From Bacillus gobiensis (GTDB lineage Bacteria; Bacillota; Bacilli; Bacillales; Bacillaceae), in the NCBI RefSeq assembly GCF_001278705.1, contig NZ_CP012600.1:186190-250189 (forward strand): 64,000 nucleotides of DNA, given 5' to 3'. Shown piece by piece: positions 1 to 8,451 of the stretch. A program made the translations under genes and the position numbers. The notes beneath the pieces were generated by a model. It was given only the letters and a program-made list of their open reading frames with translations, was not told the DNA's origin and did no database searches. Every line of letters starts with the position of its first letter. Position 1 is the first letter of the stretch.

Positions 1-734
1 TCAGATTGCTCCTGGTGGATAATTGGGTCACGGTAGAGACGCTGCTCAAATGTAAAGGCAGTCTCATCTCCCCAAAAAACGCCGGACAATAAAGTAATAA
101 ATAAGGCAATGCCTGCTGCTGCGTGCCAGCGAAAGCGGCTGATTTCTTTTTTGAAATAAAAGAGAATCCACAATGCCACGCCTACATTGATTAGCGCGAC
201 GATAAAAGCCGATTTGACCAAGCCAAATTCGGGACGCAGCCAAAAAACAAACAACAGACCGCCAATCAACCCTCCGGCATAATCGGAGAAAAGTACTCTA
301 GCTGTACTTTTTTTCAAGGTGACACCGATAGCGTTTGCCTTTCGAATCAATATCGGCAATTCAAGTCCAGTCAGTGCCCCAATCAATAACGTAATGAAAT
401 ATAAAAAAAGGGCATCGGTTCCGTCCGGAAGAAAAGCGGTTACACCAAAAAACAAAAATGTCGATAAGCCGCCGATAAGACCAATGGCGTATTCGATCCA
501 CACAAAGGACAGAATTAAATGCTTCGAGACTCGTTCACTTATGGAAGCGCCGATGCCCATTCCTGTTAAAAAAAGCGAGATGGTGAGCGTATACTGCTTA
601 ACACCATCTCCCAAAATGTAAGAGCCTGCTGCTCCAAATAATACTTCAAAAATAATTCCGCAAATGGAGACAATCCCTGAAGCCCAATATATCGTATTGC
701 TTTGCTTCGTGCCCAGGTCTGTCAGGTTTTTCAT
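1..734 (-). CDS. Membrane spermidine-synthase-like protein, C-terminus cut by window edge
   Basis: The reading frame is open from an ATG at 732-734 to the left edge. The first ~200 residues are hydrophobic, with several membrane segments (for example GGLSTFLFFGVTAFLPDG). The last residues visible, LYRDPIIHQEQS, match the entry into a spermidine-synthase Rossmann domain, where substrate loops of the form YxxPIxxxxQS are usual. This suggests the membrane-anchored polyamine aminopropyltransferase-like family that ends the DUF4178-PspA-DUF4247-DUF350 operon in many bacilli. The start follows AAGGAG about 9 bases upstream. The catalytic part lies outside the window, so true aminopropyl-transfer activity cannot be judged. 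It is the last gene of a leftward operon. Confidence 0.75.
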   Translation of the reverse strand, partial: MKNLTDLGTKQSNTIYWASGIVSICGIIFEVLFGAAGSYILGDGVKQYTLTISLFLTGMGIGASISERVSKHLILSFVWIEYAIGLIGGLSTFLFFGVTAFLPDGTDALFLYFITLLIGALTGLELPILIRKANAIGVTLKKSTARVLFSDYAGGLIGGLLFVFWLRPEFGLVKSAFIVALINVGVALWILFYFKKEISRFRWHAAAGIALFITLLSGVFWGDETAFTFEQRLYRDPIIHQEQS

Positions 735-810
735 TTCATTCGACTCCTTACTCGGGTAGCTCTTGCTTTTTCATTTCATTCGACTCCTTACTCGGGTAGC
801 TCTTGCTTTT
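731..810. repeat. Perfect 40-bp tandem duplication carrying RBS and start codon
   Basis: Positions 731-770 and 771-810 are identical 40-bp units. Each unit holds, on the minus strand, a GTAAGGAG ribosome-binding site and an ATG. The downstream copy starts the spermidine-synthase-like gene. The upstream copy opens an 8-codon frame (MKKQELPE, then stop) ending just before the second RBS. It looks like a recent slippage event. Confidence 0.9.
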
Positions 811-816
811 TCACGA

Positions 817-1212
817 TTATGTAATAGATGCGCCGATGACAAAGGCTAGGCCTACCGAAACAGCAAAGCTGATGATTCCGACTGCTATATTTCCTTGCTT
901 TAATTGTTCTTCCACAGAAAATTTTCGAGTGAGCAATTCAAATAAGACATAAGCGATAAGCTGCAGCACAATACCAACAGCTCCCCATATCAGAGTTTCA
1001 TGCAGGGCGAGGCTGTGGTAAATCGCAAACGCTAAAATGATGCAGATCCCTACAATTTTGCCGCTGATGGAAAGCGCGACGGCCTTATTTCCATTTAAGA
1101 TTTCGTCCCAATCCTTATATTTCCTTGTCAGCAATTCAAAAATAGCAAGGCTTGCGACAACGATAATAATCGCAATTACAAAGTACATGATAGTCAGCAA
1201 AAACGGTTGCAT
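817..1212 (-). CDS. DUF350 family membrane protein
   Basis: A 131-residue protein with four hydrophobic segments arranged as two similar halves, each ending in a FELLTRK motif (FELLTRKYKDWDEI and FELLTRKFSVEEQL). This internal duplication is typical of DUF350 (YjfL-like) proteins. The function of the family is unknown. It is often found beside PspA-like and spermidine-synthase-like genes, as here, which suggests a role in membrane stress. The ATG at 1212 follows AAAGGGG. It lies 24 bases downstream of the DUF4247 gene in the same leftward operon. Confidence 0.8.
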   Translation of the reverse strand: MQPFLLTIMYFVIAIIIVVASLAIFELLTRKYKDWDEILNGNKAVALSISGKIVGICIILAFAIYHSLALHETLIWGAVGIVLQLIAYVLFELLTRKFSVEEQLKQGNIAVGIISFAVSVGLAFVIGASIT

Positions 1213-1236
1213 ATTTTAATAATCCCCTTTCTTGTT

Positions 1237-1836
1237 TTACTTGCCTGTGCCGGGCCCGCCTCCGCGAACCGAGGATGAACCGCCACGTACTGAAGGAGTG
1301 CCTTTTTTTCCGGCAAACCCTCCGGAAGAATTGTAGCCTCCATAGCAATGATCCGGGTTCACACGGCACGCCTGATTTCGATCTCTGCTCCAATTGTTTC
1401 CGAACAGATTGTTAATAAAAGATGCCAATAAATAACCTTGAAAAAAGCTTGGCCGGTAATTGTGACGGACAAAATCCTCATCCGCTACTTCCACCAACGT
1501 ATCAGCGGAATTTTCTTTTGATTTAGTCAATGTAACAAACTGATCGTCATAGACGAGAATTTGTTTATCGTCCTTTAACTCACTCATTTCTGTCGGCTTT
1601 GAATGGTTCTGAAGCTTTTTTGCGACAGCAGAGATATCCTGATTATCCGCAAGATAGATTGTTGAAAAATTACCGCTGTTTTCCGTGGATGAAACGGTAT
1701 CATAAAGCTGATAGTTATCACTGATAAAGTCTTCAATATCTTCACTGAAGGTTGAACCTGATCCGTTCCCGCATGCGGCTAAAAAAACGAGCACACCTGC
1801 AATGATAACGGACACTAACGCCCTCTTCACGATCAT
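1237..1836 (-). CDS. DUF4247 family lipoprotein
   Basis: A 199-residue predicted lipoprotein. The start MIVKRALVSV leads into a hydrophobic stretch and a lipobox (LAAC, Cys22), so the mature protein is probably anchored to the outer face of the membrane. The core (EDFISDNYQLYDTVSS, QILVYDDQFVTL) fits DUF4247. The C-terminal ~50 residues are rich in Gly, Ser and Arg and look disordered. A GTG two codons later, with GGTGAT close upstream, is an alternative start; a further-upstream start would place 25 non-signal residues before the signal peptide and is unlikely. Function is unknown; it travels with PspA and DUF350. Confidence 0.75.
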   Translation of the reverse strand: MIVKRALVSVIIAGVLVFLAACGNGSGSTFSEDIEDFISDNYQLYDTVSSTENSGNFSTIYLADNQDISAVAKKLQNHSKPTEMSELKDDKQILVYDDQFVTLTKSKENSADTLVEVADEDFVRHNYRPSFFQGYLLASFINNLFGNNWSRDRNQACRVNPDHCYGGYNSSGGFAGKKGTPSVRGGSSSVRGGGPGTGK

Positions 1837-1932
1837 CACCCGCTTTCCTAAACAATACAAAAATCTGTCCCGCAAAAAAGCAGGGCAGACTTTAAGAAAG
1901 GATCTTTTCAAAATCCTTTCTTTTTGTATACC

Positions 1933-2598
1933 TTATTTTCCTAATTTTTTCTTGAGTGCCGCTAATTCGTCTTCGACGCCATTATCGTCTAACGCATCTA
2001 ATTCATCATCCAAGCTGCGGCTGGAAGAACGCCTTTCTTCACTTGTTTCTGCTTCAGCCTCATATTGAAGGACTTTTTCCTCCATCCGTGCAAATCCGGC
2101 CTTCGATTCATTGTCGCCGTAGTTGGACATGGCCCTGTTCATTTTTGTCCGAGTTTTTGCGGATTCTGCACGTGCTTTTAATGAATCCTTTTTCAACTTC
2201 ATTTCATTAAATTCACTCTTCATTTCATCCAGTTTTGAGCGAAGAGAGGCAGCATCCGTTTTGGCTCGTTCATAAGATTCGCGAAGTGTTGCCGCTGTTT
2301 CAGCATGAACTTTCTTATCTTCAAGCGCCCGGCGTGCAAGGTCTTCATTTCCAGCTTCAAGAGCTTTAACAGCCTGCTCTTCACGCTTTGAAACCATCTG
2401 TTCAGCATCTGTCACTTTCTTAAACAGCAATTTTTCATTCGTGATCTGCTTTGCTACCGCTGTTTCTGCATCACGGATATCTGCTTGCATCTCCCGCATA
2501 AACTGATCGAGCATTTTTACCGGGTCTTCTGCCTTGTCAAGCATCGCATTTAATTCAGAACCAACTACTGTTTTTACTCGTTTGAAAAATTGAAACAT
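1933..2598 (-). CDS. pspA: PspA/IM30 (phage shock protein A) family protein
   Basis: A 221-residue, almost fully helical, coiled-coil protein. It opens with MFQFFKRVKTVVGSELNAML, the amphipathic N-terminal helix that binds membranes in PspA/Vipp1/LiaH proteins, followed by AEDPVKMLDQFMREMQ, a signature of the family. These proteins form ESCRT-III-like oligomers that stabilise stressed membranes. The ATG at 2598 is preceded by GGAGG at 7 bases; a TTG five codons earlier lies in the RBS and is rejected. It sits between DUF4178 and the DUF4247 lipoprotein, so the whole operon probably serves envelope maintenance. Confidence 0.92.
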   Translation of the reverse strand: MFQFFKRVKTVVGSELNAMLDKAEDPVKMLDQFMREMQADIRDAETAVAKQITNEKLLFKKVTDAEQMVSKREEQAVKALEAGNEDLARRALEDKKVHAETAATLRESYERAKTDAASLRSKLDEMKSEFNEMKLKKDSLKARAESAKTRTKMNRAMSNYGDNESKAGFARMEEKVLQYEAEAETSEERRSSSRSLDDELDALDDNGVEDELAALKKKLGK

Positions 2599-2619
2599 CT
2601 TTGATTCCTCCAATTTTAG

Positions 2620-3132
2620 TTAATTGCTTCCTGCAATAATTTTTATTTCATATTCTTCAATTCCATATCCAGTGCTGACTTCAATTTCGCTGCCCCAAAT
2701 CTCTACGGATAGGTACTTTTCTTCCGCATCATCATAAAAATCAAAATACTGGCATTGGACTCCATCGACATTTTGGCTTCGTCCTTCCCCGCGGACAACC
2801 GCCGTTCCGGACTCATCCAAGTAATAATCTACCCCATCCACCGCAAGCTTTTTCGGAATCGGCTCTTCGAGTTTCAGCTTGGATTTTTCATATATACCAA
2901 GCTCCAGCTCATCATCAACCTCGACACTAAGCCAAATCACGCGGCTCGCACCCTGAAGCTGATAAGCATACCACTTAAAACCATGATCATTGTACGAAAG
3001 CTTCCCGACAACCTCATAGTCCTCAAGATCATAGGTCACAATATCACCTGTTCTCAGATTCATGACCGTACGTTCTTCCACAACGGGAGTTTTTTTCTCT
3101 TTATTGCCAAACAATTTTGTAAAGAAGCTCAA
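2620..3132 (-). CDS. DUF4178 family protein
   Basis: A 170-residue soluble protein, first gene of the leftward PspA operon. After a short basic N-terminus (MSFFTKLFGNKEKKT) comes a mostly beta domain (NLRTGDIVTYDLEDYEVVG, FKWYAYQLQG, VIWLSVEVDDEL) typical of DUF4178, a family of unknown function usually linked to PspA and spermidine-synthase-like genes. The start is a TTG at 3132 with AAGGA about 11 bases upstream; no ATG is available in frame. The gene ends 21 bases before pspA. Confidence 0.75.
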   Translation of the reverse strand: MSFFTKLFGNKEKKTPVVEERTVMNLRTGDIVTYDLEDYEVVGKLSYNDHGFKWYAYQLQGASRVIWLSVEVDDELELGIYEKSKLKLEEPIPKKLAVDGVDYYLDESGTAVVRGEGRSQNVDGVQCQYFDFYDDAEEKYLSVEIWGSEIEVSTGYGIEEYEIKIIAGSN

Positions 3133-3163
3133 TAGGTTTCACGTCCTTTATTTTTACCTTTAC

Positions 3164-3169
3164 ATTATA
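3164..3169 (-). promoter_or_regulatory. -10 box for the DUF4178-PspA operon
   Basis: A perfect TATAAT lies on the minus strand about 32 bases before the TTG start of the DUF4178 gene. A good -35 hexamer is not obvious at 17 bases, so an activator or alternative sigma factor is possible. Confidence 0.4.
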
Positions 3170-3320
3170 TACGGACAGCAATGGAGAAAGTTTTCTTTTT
3201 TCATAAATTTTTATTCGAATTTTAGAAAGCAGGTAGTAATTAATTAAATGGTACCATGTTAAGTGGTGTTGAGGGAATTTTTTGTGGTAGAAATGTTTTG
3301 TGTTGCGAAAGTAAAAAATA

Positions 3321-3356
3321 CCCCAAAAAAAGAGCATATCTTGCTCTTTTTTGGGG
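3321..3356 (-). terminator. Terminator after the DUF3900 gene
   Basis: CCCCAAAAAAAGAGCA pairs with TGCTCTTTTTTGGGG around a 5-base loop. It lies 38 bases beyond the stop of the DUF3900 gene and before the PspA operon. Confidence 0.75.
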
Positions 3357-3394
3357 TGAAAGTAATATATTAAATATTCATTAATAATGTTTAC

Positions 3395-4471
3395 TTAGAC
3401 ATGTTTCCTATTAATCCTCTCAATCACCTCATGCAGCCCCTCGGGTCGATGAAACTCAATGGGAGAAAATCCTTTTTCAAAAGAGATTCCGTCTGCTTCC
3501 ACCAGCAATACGTATCGTCCGTTTATTTTTGCAAGGTGAATGTTCTCCCCAAAATCCGCAAGCAAACCTTTAATCTCTGTTTCTCCCAGCTTCATTTTTA
3601 CTTCTGCTTCCGGCGTATGCTCCACAATCTGAGCCGTCGCTTCCACAACCTGAGCAGTCGTTAGTCTCTCTTGAATCTCCCGCTTAGGGCTGGCTTCCCA
3701 TATTTCCATGTCTTGCTCGAATTGCTGAAGTTCTTCGCTGTTTTCTTCGAACGTTTCGTACACATGCTCCTGCACCATATCCATAACCTGCGATTTCATG
3801 ATTTCCGGCATCGACTCACCGTATTCCACGTACTTTAAAAAGTCTTCAAAGTAGCGAGCATGTGACGCTTGGTGGATTTTTAGTTCTCCTTCTTCCACCA
3901 TGCCTTCTTCTGGCATATACGGATATTGAATCGATTTCATATTCTTGGTTGTAATCGCCATCTCGACCTTTTTAATTAACGATGCCTCGTCTGCAATGGA
4001 AGCCACTTTCGGCTCGAAATCACATTTCATAATGAAGACAAAGGAATCATCGTAATATTTTCGCGGCACAGCGGATGCAACAAGAAAGGCACCTCCGCGG
4101 ACTGCGCTTGTGTCCAAGTATGTACGAACGAATTGCTCGCTCATTTCGTTAAATTGCTCTTTCGTATCGGCAAAGCGGGTACGGTGAAATAAATTATAGT
4201 TAGGATTGGAGTCAAGTTCATGCCCCGGCTCTACGACAAAGTGTCCAATTTTGGTCGGCACCTGTTCCGATTTCGGATGGCGTTCCGACTTTCGTTTCAC
4301 AATTTTCTTTAGTTCTCCATCTAAAAAATCCTTTAATTCACTTTTATCAAATTCATCGGAATCAAGCGTTTGAAAGTGTTTGAACCGTTTGTTTGCTTGT
4401 TCGTCCTTACCTTCAATGTGTATAACATAAAATGATAAAAAGCGGATCTGAAAATCCATGTCAATACTCAC
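3395..4471 (-). CDS. DUF3900 family protein
   Basis: A 358-residue soluble protein without signal peptide or membrane segments. Its N-terminus (FQIRFLSFYVIHIEG) and the middle (QFVRTYLDTSAVRGGAFLVA, DSFVFIMKCDFEPK) match what I recall of DUF3900, a Bacillus-group family. The layout, with a helical N-terminal part and a YLD...RGGxF segment, recalls nucleoid-associated YejK/NdpA-like proteins, but I cannot prove this link. The C-terminus holds a compact alpha/beta domain (EIKGLLADFGENIHLAKING). It is a single-gene leftward unit with its own terminator. Function unknown. Confidence 0.6.
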   Translation of the reverse strand: MSIDMDFQIRFLSFYVIHIEGKDEQANKRFKHFQTLDSDEFDKSELKDFLDGELKKIVKRKSERHPKSEQVPTKIGHFVVEPGHELDSNPNYNLFHRTRFADTKEQFNEMSEQFVRTYLDTSAVRGGAFLVASAVPRKYYDDSFVFIMKCDFEPKVASIADEASLIKKVEMAITTKNMKSIQYPYMPEEGMVEEGELKIHQASHARYFEDFLKYVEYGESMPEIMKSQVMDMVQEHVYETFEENSEELQQFEQDMEIWEASPKREIQERLTTAQVVEATAQIVEHTPEAEVKMKLGETEIKGLLADFGENIHLAKINGRYVLLVEADGISFEKGFSPIEFHRPEGLHEVIERINRKHV

Positions 4472-4806
4472 CTTATTTCTGATTTCAATCCATCAAGTAT
4501 AAAAAAATAGTTATTATCCGTCAATTTTATTAGTTACGAAGTTTAAATGCACTGAAGCGTCCTACAATAGCACGGATCCGGGGTTTAATTGCACAAAACC
4601 AAGATCTAATTACATCGAAGTGGTCCTAAAGCGTACAATCCATAAAAAATAAATGTACTTCTCGGCACATTAATAGGTCTTTTATCCTGTTAAATAGAGA
4701 AAAGAGGAAGATAATCCTATTTAAGTAGCGTGGCTTTCTCCTTACACTAAAGATAGATGTGGGAAAAGATTCCATACGATGAATCTGTCTAATGAGGTGA
4801 AAGCAA
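4472..4806. other. 335-bp intergenic region with a degenerate direct repeat
   Basis: This gap separates the DUF3900 gene from the LXG toxin operon. Around 4538-4640 two imperfect copies of a motif of the form TTTAATTGCACTGAAGTGTCCTA occur (near 4541 and 4606), with another partial copy near 4585. The copies diverge too much for a recent repeat. AT-rich sequence before 4807 probably holds the toxin-operon promoter, but I could not fix its hexamers. Confidence 0.35.
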
Positions 4807-5235
4807 TTGTTTAGTTTGGATAGTCTTGTTCATATCCGCAGCGCCATATCGGGGGAAGTTGCAGATGTCGAGGAAAAGATAGACCGATTGAATCAGGCCA
4901 AAAAGGAAATAGAACACCAGCAAAATGATTATTTGGGAGAATGCAGAAAAATATTAAAACCCGAGTTAGCAAAATCATGGACAGGATCACGGGCGAACAA
5001 ATTTAACGACTCCCGTGATGAAGCCCATCAAACGATTGAAAACATCTTAAATCATGAATATGAAAGCTATAAAGATAGGATAGATTGGGAGATTGCACAA
5101 TTAAACATGCAAAAGGAAACACTGTCTTTTGCAGGCATCCTGGCGCGCGAAGCGGTAGAAATAGCGGACGCGGGACAAGATGCATGGGAAGCAGCAGGGG
5201 ACAAATTTAACGATTTGAAAAGGTGGCTGTTTTAA
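4807..5235 (+). CDS. YwqH-like DUF5082 family protein (LXG toxin partner)
   Basis: A 142-residue helical-hairpin protein of the WXG100-like superfamily. A long N-terminal coiled coil is followed by SWTGSRANKF, the W-x-G turn, and a second coiled coil. Proteins of this type (YwqH in B. subtilis) are encoded just before LXG toxins. They are thought to act as targeting partners that deliver the toxin to the type VII (ESX/Yuk) secretion system. It is the first gene of the operon and its stop (TAATG) overlaps the next start by one base. The start at 4807 is a TTG, with AGGTGA about 8 bases upstream. Confidence 0.8.
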   Translation: MFSLDSLVHIRSAISGEVADVEEKIDRLNQAKKEIEHQQNDYLGECRKILKPELAKSWTGSRANKFNDSRDEAHQTIENILNHEYESYKDRIDWEIAQLNMQKETLSFAGILAREAVEIADAGQDAWEAAGDKFNDLKRWLF

Positions 5236-5495
5236 TGACAACGATACAACTTAGGCATAAAGAAGTCATTTCGAAGCTGAATGAAATTAATCAAGCGGTT
5301 GAAGGACTCTCATTAAGAAGTCCTTCCGCCAGTTCTCTTGGTGACAACAAACTAGACTTTACCGCAAAATGGCTGGAAAGAGAAAAAAACATCCATGAGT
5401 TGGTTTCTCAATATAAGGAGGCCGTATTAAAAAACCTCGAAGATACAAGAGATAATGTAAACACCTTAAAAGAACAGGATCAAGCGATCAAATAA
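5235..5495 (+). CDS. YwqI-like DUF5344 family protein (LXG toxin partner)
   Basis: An 86-residue helical protein (MTTIQLRHKEVISKLNEIN...) of the YwqI type, the usual second gene of LXG toxin operons. It probably pairs with the upstream DUF5082 protein and the LXG domain for type VII secretion. The ATG at 5235 overlaps the upstream stop codon (TAATG), with AAGGTGG 8 bases before it, so translation is likely coupled. No enzymatic motif is visible, as expected for the family. Confidence 0.75.
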   Translation: MTTIQLRHKEVISKLNEINQAVEGLSLRSPSASSLGDNKLDFTAKWLEREKNIHELVSQYKEAVLKNLEDTRDNVNTLKEQDQAIK

Positions 5496-5564
5496 AGTCG
5501 ATATACATCAGCAGAGGTCATCGTGATCGTTCATGCAAAATACATATAGAAAGGCATTGGTCGA

Positions 5565-7547
5565 ATGGCGAACAAAGTCTATGAAGCGAAAACACTAGTA
5601 TCTGCAGCAAAAACTCGAGCCGATGAGTATCAAGAGCTTAAGCGCCAAATGAATCATGTGAAACGAAGCATGCAGTCGCTTATTAACCTCGATGGATTTC
5701 ATGGAAAAGGGGCTGAGGCAATCAAAAGCTTTTATCAAGCCCAAATCGACGTGGTGAACGAGTGGGTTCACCTTATTGATAAAAATATTGCCTTTTTGAA
5801 AGGGATACCTGGTACGGAAGAGGATTTTGATCTTGCCGGCAATACCGAGGTACATGTTCCTTTTGTCGAAGAGGATGTATCTAACGGCCTCACTCGTGCG
5901 AAGGAAATGGTATCTGAGCAGCACCGGGAATTAAAAGGTACATTCCGTCAAATTGACGACCTAATTTCCCTCACACCTTTTTCAAAAGAATCCTTCCATT
6001 CCCAAATCGAGGATGCTGAAAAAAAACGATCGGAAACCGTAAAAGAACTGAATGAAATGGATCGCGCGCTGAAAGAGGAATATGAGATGCTGGAAAGCGA
6101 TGAAGCGATCGTCACCACTCTTTATCAGCAATTGCTTGCCTCGACTGGAAGCGGCGGAAACGTCACTCCGATCCACTTCGATGCCAAGGCCTATCACAAC
6201 AGCGAAATCTACAAGATACGGGAAGAAAATGCTGCTAGACATGAGGAGTACATAGAATTTAAACAGGAGCAAATCGAACAAAGGAGACTGGCAAAAGAAC
6301 AAGAAGAGTTGGAAAACCGCTCGTGGCAGGAAAAAACATGGGATGCGACATGCACCTTTACAGGAGAGATCTCGGGATATTATGATTTTAAGAGAGCAAC
6401 AGAAGGCATCGACCCTGTCACAGGCGAAAAGCTTACCACCGCAGAACGAGTCGCGGCCGGAGCGATGGCAGCTGCGGGCTTTATCCCAGTCGTCGGCTGG
6501 GCGGGCCGGGCGATTAAAGGCGGAAGTGCGATCTATAAAACTGCAAAGGGCTTAAACGCGGCAAACCATGCCTTAGACGCCTATAAGAGCACTAAAGGTA
6601 TGGATATCTTACATAAGAGTGAGATGGGTATCTACGGTTTAGTCGCAGCCAACGGCTTTGGCGAAGCAGCAACAGGAAGGGACATGTTCGGCAACAAGCT
6701 TTCGGACGAAAAACGCACGCAAAGCCTGACGAATGCACTTGGGATAACGGCAGTGGGCGGATTGGCGCGATATGTGGACCATGTGCAAACAAGAAACAAA
6801 TTGCCGTACAGTGAAATCTCACAGGAGTTTTCAATGAAAAATGGTAATGTTACAAGCGATGTAACTAAGGAATCTAGTGGATCCAGCAAAGGAGAATTTG
6901 GCTTTGATGTAACAAGTGAAATGAAAGGGTTTCGTCATCAGATTGATAATGAACTTAAAAAGCATGGAATAACACCAGGTGAGTTTAATGACTTGAAATT
7001 AAAATCTGTATCTGAGTTAACAGATGCAGAAGTGAAGATAATGAAAGATTTTCGAGATGCTGTTCTACCAATTAAGGAAAATACCCTTTTGCAAAAAACT
7101 ATCCCTTCATCAGATATTGAGAATTATCTATCTGGAAAATATACAGAAATAGGTGGTTATATAGCAAAGGCAGAAGATGTAGGACATATTAATAATTATG
7201 GAGATGTTGTTGAATCCTTCAGACTGGATTATTCATTCCCAGATGGGACAAGACCATTTCCAGCAGATGGAGATTCGTACGGAATGATAAGGTTTAAAAC
7301 TAAAGAAATTGATGAAATAGAGATCCCATACGGAGAAAGATTTAGTGGTACTAATACGGATGGTCCACCATGTACGCAAAATGGTTTTACAGGTTCGAGA
7401 AACGGAGAAATAGTTCCAGAATGGAAGTTTACTTCAGGCCAAAGATTTTCTCCAGAAGACGGAGCAGAACTTTATAAAGTATCTGCTGGGGAGGAAAAAC
7501 TTTTAGGGGTTTTTGATGCCACTTTAGGAAAATTCATAAAACCATAG
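5565..7547 (+). CDS. LXG-domain polymorphic toxin, intact
   Basis: A 660-residue secreted toxin. Residues 1-~235 form the helical LXG targeting domain (KVYEAKTLVSAAKTRADEYQ, then the central GFHGKGAEAIKSFY). Residues ~260-430 form the small-residue-rich pretoxin/translocation region (AAGFIPVVGWAGRAIKGG, TAKGLNAANHALDAYKS). The C-terminal ~135 residues are the toxin (IENYLSGKYTEIGGYI, YSFPDGTRPFPADGDSYG, TQNGFTGSRNGEIVPEW, EDGAELYKV). I do not recognise the catalytic fold. From about 6830 on, the DNA is clearly more A+T-rich than before, which suggests the toxin tip was acquired by recombination. The immunity gene follows after 19 bases. Confidence 0.88.
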   Translation: MANKVYEAKTLVSAAKTRADEYQELKRQMNHVKRSMQSLINLDGFHGKGAEAIKSFYQAQIDVVNEWVHLIDKNIAFLKGIPGTEEDFDLAGNTEVHVPFVEEDVSNGLTRAKEMVSEQHRELKGTFRQIDDLISLTPFSKESFHSQIEDAEKKRSETVKELNEMDRALKEEYEMLESDEAIVTTLYQQLLASTGSGGNVTPIHFDAKAYHNSEIYKIREENAARHEEYIEFKQEQIEQRRLAKEQEELENRSWQEKTWDATCTFTGEISGYYDFKRATEGIDPVTGEKLTTAERVAAGAMAAAGFIPVVGWAGRAIKGGSAIYKTAKGLNAANHALDAYKSTKGMDILHKSEMGIYGLVAANGFGEAATGRDMFGNKLSDEKRTQSLTNALGITAVGGLARYVDHVQTRNKLPYSEISQEFSMKNGNVTSDVTKESSGSSKGEFGFDVTSEMKGFRHQIDNELKKHGITPGEFNDLKLKSVSELTDAEVKIMKDFRDAVLPIKENTLLQKTIPSSDIENYLSGKYTEIGGYIAKAEDVGHINNYGDVVESFRLDYSFPDGTRPFPADGDSYGMIRFKTKEIDEIEIPYGERFSGTNTDGPPCTQNGFTGSRNGEIVPEWKFTSGQRFSPEDGAELYKVSAGEEKLLGVFDATLGKFIKP

Positions 7548-7566
7548 AAAAGGACGTTGTGAATAT

Positions 7567-7941
7567 ATGTATAAAAAAGGAATATATGCGAAATATAATG
7601 AGAAAGAATATAAAATAATTAAAAAAGATGATTCGATTACTTTAATAAGCAATGATCCTTTAGATATGAAAGCAGGATTTGAGGTTTATAAAGATGGTAT
7701 TTTAACAAAAAATGTCTCCAAAGAAGAGCTAAGCAACCCTTGTAAGATAAAAACATTTGGTAGATATAAAGGTTATGATTTAATTATAAATGGAGAGTAT
7801 AATGGTGAATATTTATTAGGAGCAGATAGTAAAGCTGCAAATGAATTAGACTTTCCTATGACGGATAAATATTTTTATGAAAAATGGGTACCTAAAAATG
7901 AGGTAAAACTAATAGAAGAACGTAAAGAAATAGAATTGTAA
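7567..7941 (+). CDS. Cognate immunity protein of the LXG toxin (probable)
   Basis: A 124-residue soluble acidic/lysine-rich protein directly after the toxin gene, A+T-rich like the toxin tip. It shares the pattern of the protein encoded at 8802-9188: an RYKGYDLII / KYKGHKFPI strand, an LLGADS / LLGEGS turn, and a conserved C-terminus (YEKWVPKNEVKLIEE against YKKWIPKSDIEEILEE). Position and paralogy point to an immunity protein that blocks the toxin in the producing cell and its kin. The family has no name I can recall. Confidence 0.7.
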   Translation: MYKKGIYAKYNEKEYKIIKKDDSITLISNDPLDMKAGFEVYKDGILTKNVSKEELSNPCKIKTFGRYKGYDLIINGEYNGEYLLGADSKAANELDFPMTDKYFYEKWVPKNEVKLIEERKEIEL

Positions 7942-8117
7942 AATTTTAAAGGGATTATTTCAACTTTGAATTTCAATATAAACTGGAATAAGAAGAAAGT
8001 GCTAATAACGTCCATGGTTAGAAATTCAAATAACAAGCTCATATTTTTCAAGTAATATCGCAGCGTCTTTTCTGATCAATGTTCTTTTAGTTGGTTGATA
8101 AGTGATGGCACAGTCGC

Positions 8118-8158
8118 AAAAACACTCTATGTTACGAAGAGAAACATAGGGTGTTTTT
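8118..8158 (+). terminator. Terminator-like hairpin after the toxin operon
   Basis: AAAAACACTCTATGTT pairs with AACATAGGGTGTTTTT around a 9-base loop and ends in five T. It lies 177 bases after the immunity gene stop. Confidence 0.6.
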
Positions 8159-8180
8159 CATTTATGTGATATAAACCTGG

Positions 8181-8335
8181 CTTGATTCTATTCCAATCGA
8201 TAATGCCGAAAAAAAACGATCGGAAACCGTAAAAGAAGTGAATGAAATGGTTCGCGCAATGAAAGAGGAATATGAAATGCTGGAAAGCGATGAAGGGATG
8301 GTTTACCACTCTTTATTATTAATTGCTGGCTAAGG
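8181..8335 (+). pseudogene. Fragment of an LXG gene N-terminal domain
   Basis: About 155 bases are closely similar to positions ~5985-6140 of the intact LXG gene (shared runs include AAAAAAAACGATCGGAAACC and GAGGAATATGA). The copy has lost both ends and has frame-breaking changes near its 3' end. It is a relic of a second LXG copy or of a recombination event. Confidence 0.8.
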
Positions 8336-8359
8336 TTTCTTTACTCGAAACAGAAAAAT

Positions 8360-8451
8360 GGATTTGAACGGACTGATAAATATTATTATGAGAAAAAAGT
8401 AAAAAAGAAGATATTGAAATTATAGAAGAGGAAAAAGATATTCATTTATAA
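8360..8451 (+). pseudogene. Frameshifted C-terminal remnant of an immunity gene
   Basis: In one frame the DNA reads TDKYYYEKKVK; after a one-base shift in the A-rich run near 8400 it continues KEDIEIIEEEKDIHL and stops. The two parts together align with the C-terminus of the intact immunity protein (TDKYFYEKWVPKNEVKLIEE). This is a dead immunity gene. Confidence 0.7.

Noticed and set aside
319..621. 100-codon open frame on the plus strand
   Set aside because: It lies antisense to the spermidine-synthase-like gene, has no RBS and no recognisable protein features.
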